Shown here: positions 8,316 through 17,113 of the stretch, one piece after another
How positions within the stretch are numbered: the first letter of the stretch is position 1
Layout: every line of letters begins with the position of its first letter
Assembly: GCA_009908945.1 (NCBI GenBank)
Contig: JAAAOI010000013.1
Location: 1 to 48,521, forward strand
Length of the DNA stretch: 48,521 nucleotides
Origin: Bacteroidota bacterium
GTDB taxonomy: Bacteria; Bacteroidota; Rhodothermia; Rhodothermales; Salinibacteraceae
Reading direction: 5' to 3'
Program-made: the position numbers and the translations under genes
The notes under the pieces: model-generated
The model's input: the letters and a program-made list of their open reading frames with translations, nothing else
What the model was told of the DNA's origin: nothing
The model's database searches: none

Positions 8316-8626
8316 TCCATCGGCTCCACCACCTGATTCGTACCCTATCGCCGGAGGCGTACCTCTGGGCGACTGCGCTCGCTGTGCTCGCCGCTACCGA
8401 TCCTACGGCCCCTCCGCTGCTCCGCCTCTGCCCGCTTGACCTCATGGGCGCGACCTTCTGCCCGGGCTGTGGGCTGGGCCGCGCTGTGGCGCACGTTCTG
8501 CAAGGAGCCTGGGCGGCCTCCTGGGCCCTGCATCCGTTAGCAGGCCCAACCGTGGTAATCCTGGGCGCACGCATCGGCCAGCTGGTCCATGAAGCTGCAC
8601 GCACGCCCCCGTCACCCACCGCCTAA
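8312..8626 (+). CDS. DUF2752 family membrane protein
   Basis: A 104-aa protein with the DUF2752 signature: 'CPLDLMGATFCPGCGLGRAV' followed by 'LQGAWAASWALHPLAGPTVV' and a hydrophobic segment. The CPxCGxxR-type motif with spaced cysteines defines the family; its function is unknown. It has two hydrophobic helices, one near residues 18-30 and one near 75-92. The ATG overlaps the stop of the upstream gene (ATGA), and the TM2 gene starts 11 nt later. DUF2752 and TM2 genes are often neighbours in Bacteroidota, which supports the assignment. Confidence 0.85.
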   Translation: MIHRLHHLIRTLSPEAYLWATALAVLAATDPTAPPLLRLCPLDLMGATFCPGCGLGRAVAHVLQGAWAASWALHPLAGPTVVILGARIGQLVHEAARTPPSPTA

Positions 8627-8637
8627 TCTGCTTCCCT

Positions 8638-9042
8638 ATGTCGCGCGTGCTTAAATTCATCCCCGAGCTGGAAGGTGAAGAGCAGGTTTATGTGGCCCGC
8701 CTTATGAAGGAGATGAGCGACGAGCAGGCAGAGCAGTTTGCCCACATCTACCGGCAGCGCCGGCGCAACCCAAACCTGACCCTCGGCCTGGCGCTCATCG
8801 GGTTTGCTGGGTTTGCCGGTATTCATCGGTTTGCACTGGAGCAGATCCTGATAGGCCTGGTCTACCTCCTCACCGCTGGCCTCTGCTTCATCGGCACGAT
8901 CGTCGACCTCTTTCGCTACCAGGGCTTGACGTTCGAATACAATCGCAAAAAAGCAGATGCGGCAGCACTGCTGGTAGCGCGTACCTTTCCCAAGTCTACC
9001 GGCGACAGCGGCAGCCTTCCCCCTGCGGAGGATACACCGTAG
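8638..9042 (+). CDS. TM2 domain-containing membrane protein
   Basis: A 134-aa protein with a TM2 domain: two transmembrane helices joined by a short turn, here 'LGLALIGFAGFAGIHRFAL' and 'IGLVYLLTAGLCFIGTIVDLF', with the family's G-x-H-R-F and final D-L-F. A charged N-terminal region (about 45 aa, rich in Glu) precedes it. The C-terminal tail after 'YNRKKADA' is probably cytoplasmic. The biochemical role is unknown. It is the last gene of the 7.3-9.0 kb cassette. Confidence 0.85.
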   Translation: MSRVLKFIPELEGEEQVYVARLMKEMSDEQAEQFAHIYRQRRRNPNLTLGLALIGFAGFAGIHRFALEQILIGLVYLLTAGLCFIGTIVDLFRYQGLTFEYNRKKADAAALLVARTFPKSTGDSGSLPPAEDTP

Positions 9043-9080
9043 CCGACCGCCGCCAGTCGCTTCAGTGGCATCCCGTGATG

Positions 9081-9134
9081 GACGGTGTACGCTAAGCAGA
9101 CGGTGTACGCTAAGCAGACGGTGTACGCTAAGAA
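9081..9134. repeat. 18-bp tandem repeat, three copies
   Basis: The unit GACGGTGTACGCTAAGCA occurs three times in tandem; only the third differs, by one base. It starts 38 bp after the TM2 stop codon, in non-coding DNA. Near-perfect identity suggests recent expansion or selection for repeated binding. Confidence 0.95.
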
Positions 9135-9386
9135 GCACGCGACACTATCTACGGGTAAGTTTGGGCAAATAGACCAAGTGCGGGATACCACTCTTTCCCT
9201 ACCCATTCTTTCCCCATAGTTTACACAGGAGTGTTTACTACAGCCGGGGGATTTTGTAGGATGCAACGGTTATCTCATCTCACCCACCCGGTTTCTATTC
9301 ATGGCTGAGCACCCCCTGTGAGTACGGATCGCGCTGACCCGTAGGGCTCTTTGCGATTCTTTATTAAGTATATCTGAATATAAAAA
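9135..9386. other. Leader/promoter region of the Nramp-like gene
   Basis: With the 18-bp repeats this makes a 344-bp gene-free stretch. The last 40 bp are strikingly AT-rich for this genome (around TTTATTAAGTATATC), consistent with a promoter. No operator or riboswitch was recognised, and no Shine-Dalgarno sequence precedes the ATG. Confidence 0.4.
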
Positions 9387-10634
9387 ATGAGAGATTTGGT
9401 AGCAAACTTTTTCGACAGGTATGGACTGTCGTTCGTTATGGTCGCGAGTTATTTTGGCTCGGGGTCTATTTTCATTGCGACGCAGGCGGGGGTTGAGTAT
9501 GGCTATGTGTTGATCTGGGCCGTAATCGGCGCCGTGCTGCTGGGTTTTATGGCCCAGGACATGAGCGCGCGCCTCGGCATCTTTGGGGACACCTTGATGG
9601 CCTTCATCCGGCGCAAGTTGGGTAAGAACGGCGCCCTTATTATTGCCCTCTTCCTGTCGATTGGGTGTATCGCCTGGACGCTTGCGCTGACGGCTGCTGT
9701 AGGGAAAAGCATTGAGGTACTGACTGATGGGGCGCTCACGTGGCAGCCCCTTGCGGTGGTTACGGGCCTGTGTGCCATCTTTGTCGGCATATTGAATTAC
9801 GACCACGTGGAGAAGGTGATGACGGCCATGATGTTCTTGCTGCTGATCCTTTACCTGATTGTGGCGGGCGCAAGCGGCCCCTCTGTACCTGACATTGCCG
9901 CTGGGTTTATCCCCGCGATCCCTGACGTAGGTGCGATGGTGCTGGGCGCGGCCATCCTGGGCACGACGGCTTTGTGGCCCAACTTCTTTCTGGAGTCTAT
10001 TCTCGTACGACGCAAGGGGTGGAACGACCAGAAGCACGTGCGCATGATGCGGACCGACCTGGCGATGGGGTACACGGTGGGAGGCTTAATCACCCTGGCC
10101 ATCATCATTGTGGCAGCCGCTGTGCTGCGCCCAGCCGGTTACACGGAGCTGTCGTCGTTTGTCGCCCCCGGCGAGGCCCTGGAGATTGTCCTTGGGCAGT
10201 GGGCCATGATCGTGTTCTTGCTGGGCGTGATCGCGGCAGCCTTCAACAGCATCGTGCCGATCATGTGGACGGTGCCATTCATGATTCTGGAGGCGCTGGA
10301 TATTGACCATGAAGACGGCTCCAGCTCGGCGTTCAAGCTGATCTTCGCCGGCAGTATCGGCATCGGTATGTTCTCTCCGCTTGTCGCTTACGTCACCGGG
10401 TTGAGCGTCGTGGAAATGGTTACGCTGTTTCCCGCCTACAATGGCGTCTTTGGGCTACCTGTTACTGCAGCCTTGCTCTTCTGGGCGGTGAACGACCAGA
10501 AGGTGATGGGGCCACAGACCAACACATGGAAGCTGAACCTGGCCAACATCATCCTTGTGCTGTTCTCTGCTTATATCGCCATCAACTCGGGCCGTGGCGT
10601 GCTGGAGGCCATCTTCGGTGGGATGCTCTCGTAA
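9387..10634 (+). CDS. Divergent Nramp-family (COG1914-like) membrane transporter
   Basis: An inner-membrane protein of about 11 helices (415 aa) with Nramp/APC-fold features. The TM1 region is 'ASYFGSGSIFIATQAG' and the TM6 region is 'LGTTALWPNFFLESIL'. By eye these align with the canonical metal-binding segments (DPGN in TM1, MPHN in TM6), but Asp becomes Gly, the DPGN Asn becomes Ser and Met becomes Leu. The three main Mn/Fe ligands are therefore missing. It may transport another ion, or use a different site as in Nramp-related Mg transporters. It is followed closely by a TauE/SafE permease. Confidence 0.75.
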   Translation: MRDLVANFFDRYGLSFVMVASYFGSGSIFIATQAGVEYGYVLIWAVIGAVLLGFMAQDMSARLGIFGDTLMAFIRRKLGKNGALIIALFLSIGCIAWTLALTAAVGKSIEVLTDGALTWQPLAVVTGLCAIFVGILNYDHVEKVMTAMMFLLLILYLIVAGASGPSVPDIAAGFIPAIPDVGAMVLGAAILGTTALWPNFFLESILVRRKGWNDQKHVRMMRTDLAMGYTVGGLITLAIIIVAAAVLRPAGYTELSSFVAPGEALEIVLGQWAMIVFLLGVIAAAFNSIVPIMWTVPFMILEALDIDHEDGSSSAFKLIFAGSIGIGMFSPLVAYVTGLSVVEMVTLFPAYNGVFGLPVTAALLFWAVNDQKVMGPQTNTWKLNLANIILVLFSAYIAINSGRGVLEAIFGGMLS

Positions 10635-10670
10635 TGCATGCCTGCTTTCCCTCATGGGCTGGAGACCAAC

Positions 10671-11468
10671 ATGGGACTGGAAATTGGCCTTGGCCTTGCG
10701 CTGCTCTTAATTGCCATTGCGCTCGTAGGGGGGGTGTGCATCACCACTATTGGGCCCGGCGGTATCTTCGTGACCATCGCACTGTTTGCCCTGCTGCCGC
10801 TGGACCCATCGACAGTAGCGGGCACAGCCAGCGCTACGTTCATCGCAACGGGCGTAGTCGGGAGCCTGGGCTACCTGCGCTCAGGGCAACTGAGCGGGAC
10901 GGTCGCCGGGCAGGCCGCGCTGGTGCTCAGCCTCTCGTCCGTGGTAGGGGCCTTTAGCGGCGCGCAGATCAACACGTGGCTGGACGCCGGCACGTTTGCC
11001 GTCCTGCTTGGGCTCTTTGTGCTCCTCACCGGAGGCCTCATCCTTTACCGGCAACGGCGGGCGTTGGCGCCAGACCAACGGCTACACCTGGCCACTTGGC
11101 GTGGCTGGGGCGTGTTAGCGCTCGTGGGCCTGGGCGTAGGGCTCCCAGGCGGCCTGCTGGGCGTAGGCGGCCCGGTGCTGGCCGTCCCCCTCCTGGTGGT
11201 GCTGGGCGTACCTATGCTGATGGCCGTGGCCCTGGCGCAGGTGCAGTCCATCTTCATCTCGGGGATGGCCACGGCAGGGTACGCGCTGCACGGTGCCATC
11301 GACTGGGGGCTCGCCGTACTCGTGGGCGTGCCGCTGCTCATCGGTACGATAGCGGGATGGTACGCGGCGCAGCGCATCGCCCCCGAGCGGTTACAAGTGG
11401 GGCTGGCCCTGGTGCTGATCGGGCTGGGCCTCTACCTGATGGGGGGAGGCGCAACGCCGGGCGGCTAA
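10671..11468 (+). CDS. TauE/SafE-family permease
   Basis: A polytopic membrane protein of the sulfite exporter TauE/SafE family (265 aa). It shows the two-repeat architecture: the N-terminal half has 'ITTIGPGGIFVTIALFALL...VAGTASATFIATGVVGSLGY', and the C-terminal half has 'GLPGGLLGVGGPVLAVPLLVVLGVPM...ALAQVQSIFISGMATAGY'. Family members move sulfite, sulfoacetate or other organic anions, and the substrate is not predictable. I start at the ATG at 10671 because GGAG lies 7 nt upstream and it leads straight into the first helix; the ATG at 10638 would add 11 residues. It lies 36 bp after the Nramp-like gene, so co-transcription is likely. Confidence 0.85.
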   Translation: MGLEIGLGLALLLIAIALVGGVCITTIGPGGIFVTIALFALLPLDPSTVAGTASATFIATGVVGSLGYLRSGQLSGTVAGQAALVLSLSSVVGAFSGAQINTWLDAGTFAVLLGLFVLLTGGLILYRQRRALAPDQRLHLATWRGWGVLALVGLGVGLPGGLLGVGGPVLAVPLLVVLGVPMLMAVALAQVQSIFISGMATAGYALHGAIDWGLAVLVGVPLLIGTIAGWYAAQRIAPERLQVGLALVLIGLGLYLMGGGATPGG

Positions 11469-11596
11469 GGACTTCCTCTGATGCCCGGCTACGGGGTGCT
11501 CACAGGAACATCCGTTTGCCATAGTTCATTCGCGAACCGACAGTATTGCGCGGTGCTATTCGTGCCCCTTCCTGCTGACGCTCCTCCCTGGTTTCT

Positions 11597-13225
11597 ATGC
11601 TGCGTGCGGCCACAGCCTCCCTTCATACGCACCTCTTAGCAGCATTTCCTGCGGAACAAGCGTATCGCCCCAGCGCCCTCGCTGCTGAAGGAATGCCGGC
11701 GGCCATCTGCCACTTCTTGGAGCAGACGCTGACGCACCGGGCAGAGATGGAGACGCGGCAGTTGAGCCTGCCCTGGTTTGATGCGCAGCACCCCGATGTG
11801 CAGCCGGCCCGGAAGGCGTTCGTCCATGCACTGGCCGCCCACGGGCAGGTCCCGGAGGACAAGTGGAGCCCCACCACGCAACAGGTGATCCGGCAACTGC
11901 TCTCCTACCTTATCCGGCCGGTGCCGACCCTGCTCAACTTCGTGTTTCAGGGGACGCGCACCACCCTTTCGGCAGGCACCGTGCTGCAGCGCATGGCCTA
12001 CTTTGCACCGTATGCCTACCTGCGTGATGCGCTGCGTGATGAGGTGGACGGCGACCTGCAGCAGGGCGTCGACCGCGAGCGGCTGGCGGCCGTCCTGCGC
12101 CCGGCCGACCGCATCCAGACCGAGACCTACGCCCCCGGGGACTGGGCCGATCACTTTGCCCCGCTGTTTGCGCTGTACGCGCTGGTGAACCAGGACCATC
12201 CGCCGGTGCCCACGGCCCTGCTCTGTGCAGCCTTTGAGGACAAGACGATGGAGCACCTGGCCGAGCGCCTCCGCGGCACGGAACGGGAGCACTTTACCCA
12301 GGAGGGGTTACGCGCTGTACTGGAGCAGCCCCGCCGGATGCCCCCTCTCCCTCCCACAGACGACGCGCTTTTTTCCTCCGAGGCCGATCTCCCCGAAGAG
12401 GCCGCCCCCTCTTCCCCTCCTCCCTCATCTGCTCCTGAAGAGGTGACGGAGGTGTCACCTGCCCCACAGCCGTCCCGCGACGAGCAGCAGCCGACCGCGC
12501 CGCAAGCGCCCCGGGCGCCTCGCCTCGGGCCTGCAGCGGATGACCCCGGGCCTGCAGCGGATGACGCGCGCGCTGCTGCAGAGCCAACCTCCGAAACCAC
12601 GGTTCCTGCAGCCGCTGATACGCATGGCCGTATAGAGCCGCCAGCTCCAGATGGCCCCTCAGCCGACGACCCCGTGGAAGCCCCAGCACAAGAGACGTCG
12701 GCCGAAGCGGCCCCGGACAGCGGCGTTCCAGCCTCGGACGCGCCCCCGCAGGGTCCAGAGCCGAAGCCGAGCCCTGCGCCACCAGAAGATACCGAGCCAA
12801 CACCACTCTGGCAGCGCTTTCAGCGGAGCACCGCCACCAAAAACGCAGAGGCCTTGCCTCAAGAGGAAAAGAGCGAGCGGCCGCGCTGGCAGCAGTTTGC
12901 CCCGGCCCGCGGTGACGCCTCGCGCGCCGCATCGGCGCAGCGGGACGCCGAGACCGAGCGCACCGAGCCCATCGCCCCCCTGGAGCGTCGCCTCTTGGGC
13001 AAGAAAGCCGCCAAGCACCGCGACTTTTTTGTGGAGACCCTCTTTCAGGGCTCTCCCGAAACGTACCACACCGTCCTGCAGCGGCTGGACGACGTAGACT
13101 CCTGGGCGGAGGCCTCGCAGATTATTGCAAGCGATGTCTTCCGCGCCCACAGCGTCAACATCTACAGCGACCCGGCCGTGCTCTTCACAGATCTGATTGA
13201 AGCGCGTTTTCGGCAGAACACATAG
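11597..13225 (+). CDS. Unrecognised protein with N- and C-terminal domains joined by a Pro/Ala/Glu-rich linker
   Basis: I do not recognise this 542-codon gene. Residues 1-250 look like an all-alpha folded domain ('QQVIRQLLSYLIRPVPTLLN', 'TVLQRMAYFAPYAYLRDALR'). Residues about 255-400 are a low-complexity Pro/Ala/Glu/Asp linker containing a 7-residue duplication (GPAADDP/GPAADDA) from a 21-bp repeat. After two 'W-Q-Q/R-F' short motifs ('LWQRFQRS', 'RWQQFAPA') comes a C-terminal helical domain, 'HRDFFVETLFQGSPETYHTV', ending near 'DLIEARFRQNT'. There is no signal peptide or transmembrane helix, so it is probably a cytoplasmic scaffold. It is encoded alone, convergent with prpE. Confidence 0.75.
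   Translation: MLRAATASLHTHLLAAFPAEQAYRPSALAAEGMPAAICHFLEQTLTHRAEMETRQLSLPWFDAQHPDVQPARKAFVHALAAHGQVPEDKWSPTTQQVIRQLLSYLIRPVPTLLNFVFQGTRTTLSAGTVLQRMAYFAPYAYLRDALRDEVDGDLQQGVDRERLAAVLRPADRIQTETYAPGDWADHFAPLFALYALVNQDHPPVPTALLCAAFEDKTMEHLAERLRGTEREHFTQEGLRAVLEQPRRMPPLPPTDDALFSSEADLPEEAAPSSPPPSSAPEEVTEVSPAPQPSRDEQQPTAPQAPRAPRLGPAADDPGPAADDARAAAEPTSETTVPAAADTHGRIEPPAPDGPSADDPVEAPAQETSAEAAPDSGVPASDAPPQGPEPKPSPAPPEDTEPTPLWQRFQRSTATKNAEALPQEEKSERPRWQQFAPARGDASRAASAQRDAETERTEPIAPLERRLLGKKAAKHRDFFVETLFQGSPETYHTVLQRLDDVDSWAEASQIIASDVFRAHSVNIYSDPAVLFTDLIEARFRQNT
12526..12567. repeat. 21-bp in-frame tandem duplication
   Basis: CGGGCCTGCAGCGGATGACCC occurs twice in tandem inside the linker of the 11597-13225 gene and repeats the peptide GPAADD. 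The near identity suggests a recent slippage event in a length-tolerant linker. Confidence 0.8.
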
Positions 13226-13245
13226 CTTGTAAGCGCCAGAGACGT

Positions 13246-13303
13246 TCTGCCCATACGCGGCAGAGGGGCTGCGTTTGAATGAGTCAGCGGGCGGCTGCCG
13301 CTG
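13246..13303. terminator. Pair of hairpins between convergent genes
   Basis: Two short stems, TCTGCC/GGCAGA (13246-13264) and CAGCGG/CCGCTG (13285-13303), lie in the 81-bp gap between two convergent stop codons. Neither has a T-tract. Position favours bidirectional termination, but the evidence is weak. Confidence 0.3.
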
Positions 13304-13306
13304 GAC

Positions 13307-15214
13307 TTATGCGTCTCGGGCCTCACCCAGTCCGATCTCCTCAAGCGCTTCGGCCATTTCCCCAAGGATCGCTGGGTTCCCAATGGTGGCCGGGACGTTG
13401 TAGGCTTGGTTGTTGGCGATCTTCCGAATGGTTCCGCGTAGCGTCTTACCCGAGCGGGTTTTGGGCAGCCGATCCACCACGGCAGCCTTCTTGAAGGAAA
13501 CCACAGGGCCGATGCGGTCGCGCACCATCTGGATCACCTCGGCGATAATCTCCTGGGCATCACGCTCGCTGCCGGCATTGAGCACCAGGAAGCCCACCGG
13601 CACCTCGCCCTTGAGTTTATCCGCGACCCCCACCACAGCGCACTCGGCCACGTCCGGATGATCGGCCAGGACTTCTTCGATGGCGCCTGTAGACAACCGG
13701 TGACCAGCAACATTGATGATGTCGTCGGTCCGTGCCATAACATAGATGTAGCCCTCCTCGTCGATATAGCCAGCGTCTCCCGTTTTGTAGAAGCCCGGAA
13801 ACTCCTCCAGGTAGGCTTCCTTGAAGCGCCCGTCTGCTTTGTACAAGGTGAGCAGGGTACCCGGGGGGAGCGGCAGTTTCACCACCAGCGCACCGATCTG
13901 CCCCGGCGCCCTCTCCTGGCCATGGGGATCCAAGACCCGGACGTCTGACCCCGGGGCCGCCTTGGTGGCAGAGCCATACTTGACCGGGAAGTGATGCAGC
14001 CCCATGCAGTTGGCGGCCGTAGCCCAGCCAGTTTCGGTCTGCCAGTAGTTATCAATGACAGGGACACCGAGGTTTCTTTCTGACCACTGAATCGTATCGG
14101 GATCCGACCGCTCGCCCGCCAAGAAGAGGATCTCGAAATGCGACAGGTCATAGTCCTTGATCAACGCACCTTGCGGGTCTTCCCGCTTGATGGCCCGATA
14201 AGCCGTTGGGGCGGTGAACATGCACTTCACGTCATGTGCGGCAATGACCCGCCAGAACACACCGGCGTCGGGCGTACCCACCGGCTTGCCTTCAAACATG
14301 ATGGTGGTGCAGCCCTTGAGTAGCGGCCCATATACGATGTAGGAATGGCCTACGACCCAGCCCACATCCGAAGCCGTCCACCAGACGTCGTCTTCGTCGA
14401 TGTCGTAGATGGCCTTCATCGTCCACTTCAGCGCCACCGCATGCCCGCCGTTATCCCGAACCACGCCCTTTGGCTCCCCGGTGGTGCCCGAGGTGTACAG
14501 GATGTACAGCGGATCCGTCGCTGCCAGGGGAACGCAGGCTACGGGTTCTGCCGAGGCCATCAGGGTGGTCCACTCCGCGTCGCGGCCTTCGACAAGGGAA
14601 GCCGTCCCCTGAGGGCGTTGAAAAATGATGCATTTCTCCGGCTTGGCGTCGGATAAGGCGATGGCCTCATCCAGCAACGGCTTGTACTCGATGATCCGAG
14701 AGCGTTCGATGCCACAAGACGCAGAGACGATAACTTTCGGTTCGGCATCGTCGATGCGGGTGGCCAGTTCCTTGGCGGCGAACCCCCCGAAGACCACCGA
14801 GTGGATGGCCCCGATGCGGGCGCAGGCGAGCATCGCAATGGCAGCCTCAGGGATCATGGGCATGTAGATGATAACCCGGTCGCCCTTCGTTACCCCTTGC
14901 CCGGCCAGTACGCCGGCGAAAGTAGCGACCTCGTCGCGGAGCTCCGCATAGCTGTACTTTTTGATGGTGCCGGTCACGGGGCTGTCGTAGATCAGGGCGA
15001 GCTTATCGCCTCGTCCCCGATCGACGTGGAGGTCCAGGGCATTGTAACAGGTGTTGAGTTTGCCGCCCACAAACCAGCGGTAGAAGGGCTTATGGGAATC
15101 GTCAAGGACCGTGTCCCATTTTTCATACCAATGCACATTGGCTGCCACCTTGCCCCAAAACCCTTCAGGATCTTCGATCGACTGTCGGTAGGCTTCCTCG
15201 TACGTGTTGGCCAT
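13307..15214 (-). CDS. prpE: Propionyl-CoA synthetase (acyl-CoA synthetase, AMP-forming)
   Basis: Activates propionate to propionyl-CoA through an acyl-AMP intermediate. The ATP signature is 'YILYTSGTTGEPKGVV', the hinge and adenylate motif is 'GFYKTGDAGYIDEEGYIYV', and the C-terminal catalytic lysine is in 'PKTRSGKTLR', which is also the usual acetylation site. 'IYDSPVTGTIKKYSYAEL' is the wording typical of PrpE/ACSS3 rather than acetyl-CoA synthetase, and 635 aa is the usual PrpE length. It is divergent from an acyl-CoA carboxylase beta subunit, so the pair would take propionate to methylmalonyl-CoA. Acetate activity cannot be excluded. Confidence 0.88.
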   Translation of the reverse strand: MANTYEEAYRQSIEDPEGFWGKVAANVHWYEKWDTVLDDSHKPFYRWFVGGKLNTCYNALDLHVDRGRGDKLALIYDSPVTGTIKKYSYAELRDEVATFAGVLAGQGVTKGDRVIIYMPMIPEAAIAMLACARIGAIHSVVFGGFAAKELATRIDDAEPKVIVSASCGIERSRIIEYKPLLDEAIALSDAKPEKCIIFQRPQGTASLVEGRDAEWTTLMASAEPVACVPLAATDPLYILYTSGTTGEPKGVVRDNGGHAVALKWTMKAIYDIDEDDVWWTASDVGWVVGHSYIVYGPLLKGCTTIMFEGKPVGTPDAGVFWRVIAAHDVKCMFTAPTAYRAIKREDPQGALIKDYDLSHFEILFLAGERSDPDTIQWSERNLGVPVIDNYWQTETGWATAANCMGLHHFPVKYGSATKAAPGSDVRVLDPHGQERAPGQIGALVVKLPLPPGTLLTLYKADGRFKEAYLEEFPGFYKTGDAGYIDEEGYIYVMARTDDIINVAGHRLSTGAIEEVLADHPDVAECAVVGVADKLKGEVPVGFLVLNAGSERDAQEIIAEVIQMVRDRIGPVVSFKKAAVVDRLPKTRSGKTLRGTIRKIANNQAYNVPATIGNPAILGEMAEALEEIGLGEARDA

Positions 15215-15559
15215 TGCTTACCTCTCGGTTTCGGTTGAAATGAAGGACGCCAACCGTGCGCCCGAGAATGGGGCCGGGTCGACCGTGCGTCGCTTGAGCG
15301 CGTCGAGGCTGTGCAGCTGCAGGCGTGGCGTCCTCTATTGCACGCACGGTTAGCAGCATAACGTTTAGCAAAACAATAGAGGGCGCCTCGGGCGAGAGAA
15401 TCTACGTAGGGGCGGCAACCACTTTTTTGCCATTAATATGCACAGATAATTCACTACCTAAGCATAGGGCGTAACGAGGCCCTTGTCAAGGGCTGGACTT
15501 ACGGCAGGAAATTGAGCATCTTAGGGGGTCCGTTCAATCTCCCGAATCTCGCTGTATCT
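15215..15559. promoter_or_regulatory. Divergent control region of prpE and the carboxylase gene
   Basis: This 345-bp gene-free region contains a long inverted repeat (listed separately). It also has three copies of an ACCGTGCG octamer: 15253-15260 and 15282-15289 on plus, 15343-15350 on minus. An AT-rich stretch near 15410-15460 (ATTAATATGCACAGATAATT) could hold the carboxylase promoter. Their arrangement suggests shared regulation of the two propionate genes, but no regulator is encoded next to them. Confidence 0.45.
15327..15387. repeat. Long inverted repeat in the prpE/carboxylase promoter region
   Basis: GGCGTCCTCTATTG (15327-15340) is the reverse complement of CAATAGAGGGCGCC (15374-15387) at 13 of 14 positions, around a 33-nt AT-richer spacer. 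Arms may extend about three bases with one further mismatch. It lacks a T-tract and sits mid-region, so an operator pair or leader hairpin is more likely than a terminator. Confidence 0.75.
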
Positions 15560-17113
15560 ATGCCTGATACCCCTGAGCCCCTCACCGCGCTGGAAGCCTT
15601 ACGTGAAGAGGCCCGCCTCGGCGGCGGCCAGCAACGTATCGATCGCCAGCACGAGAAAGACAAGCTGACGGCCCGTGAGCGCCTCGACATCCTTCTGGAC
15701 GATGACTCCTTTGAGGAGATTGGCATGTTCGTCCGCCATCAGGCCACCGACTTTGGCCTGGATGAGCGGCGGCCCTACGGCGACGGGGTCGTGACGGGTT
15801 ACGGTACCATTGACGACCGCCTGGTATACGTTTTCAGCCAGGACTTCACTGTGTTTGGCGGTTCCCTCGGGCAGGCGCACGCCGAGAAGATCGTCAAGAT
15901 CATGGAGCTGGCCATGGAGAACGGCGCCCCGCTCATCGGGCTGAACGACTCCGGCGGCGCGCGCATTCAGGAGGGCGTGGTGTCGCTCGGCGGCTATGCA
16001 GACATCTTTCACCTCAACACGATGGCCTCCGGCGTCATCCCGCAGATCTCGGCCGTCATGGGGCCCTGTGCGGGCGGCGCCGTGTATAGCCCGGCCATCA
16101 CCGACTTCGTGTATATGGTGCAGGGCTCCAGCTACATGTTCGTGACGGGGCCGCATGTGGTGAAGACGGTAACGCAAGAGGAGGTGACCAGTGAAGACCT
16201 GGGCGGCGCGCTCACCCACGCCTCCAAAAGCGGTGTCTCGCACGTCACCTGCCAGAACGACGTCGACTGCCTGCTGCGCATCCGCGAGCTGCTCCAGTAC
16301 ATCCCCCAGAACTGCGAGGACCCCCCGCCGCGGGTCGCCGTCCCTGACGCGGACCCGGATCCCGACGACACCCTCAATACCATCGTCCCGGACAATCCCA
16401 ACAAACCCTACGATATGCGTGCGGTAGTAAACCGCGTGGTCGACCCCGACTCGTTCTACGAGATCCACGCTGACTATGCTGCCAACATTCTCGTGGGGTT
16501 TGCGCACCTCGGCGGGCGCTCGGTGGGTATCGTGGCGAATCAGCCCGCTGTGCTGGCTGGTGTGCTCGACATCGACTCCTCCCTGAAGGGTGCTCGGTTT
16601 GTGCGCTTCTGCGACGCCTTCAACATTCCCCTGGTGGTGTTTGAAGACGTCCCCGGCTTCCTTCCCGGCACCGAGCAGGAGTGGCGCGGCATCATCAAGC
16701 ATGGGGCCAAGCTGCTGTATGCCTTTGCTGAAGCCACGGTGCCTAAGATGACGGTCATTACCCGGAAGGCCTACGGTGGCGCCTACGACGTGATGAACTC
16801 CAAGCATATCGGCGGCGACTTAAACTTCGCCTGGCCGATGGCAGAAATTGCCGTCATGGGACCGAAAGGTGCGGTGGAGATCATCTACCGCAAGCAACTG
16901 GCCGAGGCCGACGACCCAGAGGCGAAAAAGGAGAAGTTCATTGACTACTACCGGGAGAAGTTTGCCAACCCGTACATTGCGGCCGAACGGGGCTATGTGG
17001 ACGACGTCGTGGCCCCCGGGCAGACGCGCCAGAAGCTCATTCGAGGGCTGGAGATGCTCAAAAACAAGGTCGTGAACAACCCGCGGAAGAAGCACGGCAA
17101 CATCCCGCTGTAG
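15560..17113 (+). CDS. pccB: Acyl-CoA carboxylase beta (carboxyltransferase) subunit, probably propionyl-CoA carboxylase
   Basis: Carboxyltransferase that moves CO2 from biotin to an acyl-CoA, most likely propionyl-CoA. N-terminal half: '[19 protein letters not shown]', '[20 protein letters not shown]', and '[19 protein letters not shown]' with the acyl-CoA oxyanion glycines. C-terminal half: '[20 protein letters not shown]', '[20 protein letters not shown]' and '[20 protein letters not shown]'. From the ATG at 15560 it has 517 aa, the family size; an upstream in-frame ATG at 15512 would add 16 residues. No alpha (biotin carboxylase/BCCP) subunit is in the window. The neighbouring prpE supports propionyl-CoA as substrate. 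Confidence 0.9.
   Translation: MPDTPEPLTALEALREEARLGGGQQRIDRQHEKDKLTARERLDILLDDDSFEEIGMFVRHQATDFGLDERRPYGDGVVTGYGTIDDRLVYVFSQDFTVFGGSLGQAHAEKIVKIMELAMENGAPLIGLNDSGGARIQEGVVSLGGYADIFHLNTMASGVIPQISAVMGPCAGGAVYSPAITDFVYMVQGSSYMFVTGPHVVKTVTQEEVTSEDLGGALTHASKSGVSHVTCQNDVDCLLRIRELLQYIPQNCEDPPPRVAVPDADPDPDDTLNTIVPDNPNKPYDMRAVVNRVVDPDSFYEIHADYAANILVGFAHLGGRSVGIVANQPAVLAGVLDIDSSLKGARFVRFCDAFNIPLVVFEDVPGFLPGTEQEWRGIIKHGAKLLYAFAEATVPKMTVITRKAYGGAYDVMNSKHIGGDLNFAWPMAEIAVMGPKGAVEIIYRKQLAEADDPEAKKEKFIDYYREKFANPYIAAERGYVDDVVAPGQTRQKLIRGLEMLKNKVVNNPRKKHGNIPL

Noticed and set aside
9081-9134. CRISPR array
   Set aside because: The repeats are directly tandem with no spacers, and no cas genes are present.
15599-16807. 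402-aa minus-strand ORF
   Set aside because: Antisense shadow of the carboxylase beta subunit, His- and Val-rich with no recognisable domain.
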